Positions 7,020 through 7,212 of a stretch of 7,212 nt of DNA are shown here, piece after piece. Below the pieces are notes generated by a model. It saw nothing but the letters and a program-made list of their open reading frames with translations. It made no database searches and was not told the origin of the DNA. The stretch lies in the NCBI GenBank assembly GCA_003566215.1, contig PXEJ01000356.1, positions 1 to 7,212 on the forward strand, written 5' to 3'. The stretch's first letter is position 1; each line of letters begins with the position of its first letter. This DNA comes from Cyanobacteria bacterium T3Sed10_376R1m (GTDB lineage: Bacteria; Cyanobacteriota; Cyanobacteriia; Cyanobacteriales; Cyanobacteriaceae). Both the position numbers and the translations under genes were made by a program.

Positions 7020-7212
7020 AAAATAGAATATAGCAGTCTTAAATCATTTGTAAAAATTTTAAATTGAGTTCCCCCCTTCATAAGGAATCATATTCCCATG
7101 ACTCATATCGGATTACCATAGCCATAACTAACCAAATCAAAAAAAATAATATTACTTTATAATTGATAGCTGAAAAACCAAAAAATACACCATAGATTTA
7201 TTTATGCCACAA
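7020..7212. other. right-end stretch without a convincing gene
   Basis: No frame here supports a complete gene. The stretch holds two short hairpins, CCTT-CAT-AAGG (7075-7085) and GGAAT-CAT-ATTCC (7084-7096), a run of six C's (7071-7076) and a TATAGCAGT word (7030-7038). That word resembles ends of dispersed cyanobacterial repeat elements as I remember them. No matching second terminal repeat is visible inside the window. A minus-strand frame is open from 7197 to a TGA at 7080-7078 and reads as hydrophobic protein, but it has no good start. It may be a decayed element or ordinary intergenic DNA. Confidence 0.3.

Noticed and set aside
7100..7123. Tiny + strand frame ATG...TAG reading MTHIGLP, with AAGGA a little upstream
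   Set aside because: Seven codons, spacing to the purine run is long, and nothing around it supports a leader peptide.
1..7212. CRISPR array, tRNA or rRNA gene
   Set aside because: No regularly spaced repeats and no cloverleaf or rRNA-like segment were seen on either strand.

Overview
The window looks like a piece of a low-GC cyanobacterial chromosome. Three things point that way. Six exact GCGATCGC octamers (the HIP1 signature) occur in 7.2 kb, although the DNA is very AT-rich. The large gene has the kinase-AAA-GAF architecture of the HstK-type signalling proteins of cyanobacteria. The last gene matches my memory of a cyanobacterial lipoprotein family (DUF3153). A Cyanobacterium/Geminocystis-like unicellular lineage is a guess from base composition only.

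Layout: positions 1-47 may hold the tail of an upstream gene. After a short leader with a consensus -10 box, one gene of 1803 codons (141-5552, + strand) fills three quarters of the window. It encodes a soluble multidomain signalling protein: a Ser/Thr-kinase-like domain, a STAND/AAA-type ATPase, a long TPR-like helical region, GAF, PAS, a short coiled coil and a C-terminal GGDEF domain. The kinase-AAA-TPR-GAF part resembles proteins that usually end in a histidine kinase; here the output is a diguanylate cyclase with intact catalytic and inhibitory-site residues. This is the most interesting object in the window, because one polypeptide could join protein phosphorylation to c-di-GMP synthesis.

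A convergent pair of minus-strand genes follows: a cupredoxin lipoprotein (5628-6083) and, upstream of it, a DUF3153-like lipoprotein with a C-terminal membrane helix (6150-6887). Both should face the periplasm or thylakoid lumen. They are 66 bases apart, which allows co-transcription, but a perfect 7+4+7 palindrome in the gap and a strong Shine-Dalgarno site suggest the cupredoxin gene has its own control. Nothing in the sequence links these two genes to the large regulator.

The right end (6888-7212) has no convincing gene. It holds a weak promoter candidate for the DUF3153 gene, a strong inverted repeat, and a stretch with short hairpins and a hydrophobic open frame that may be the remnant of a mobile or intergenic repeat element.
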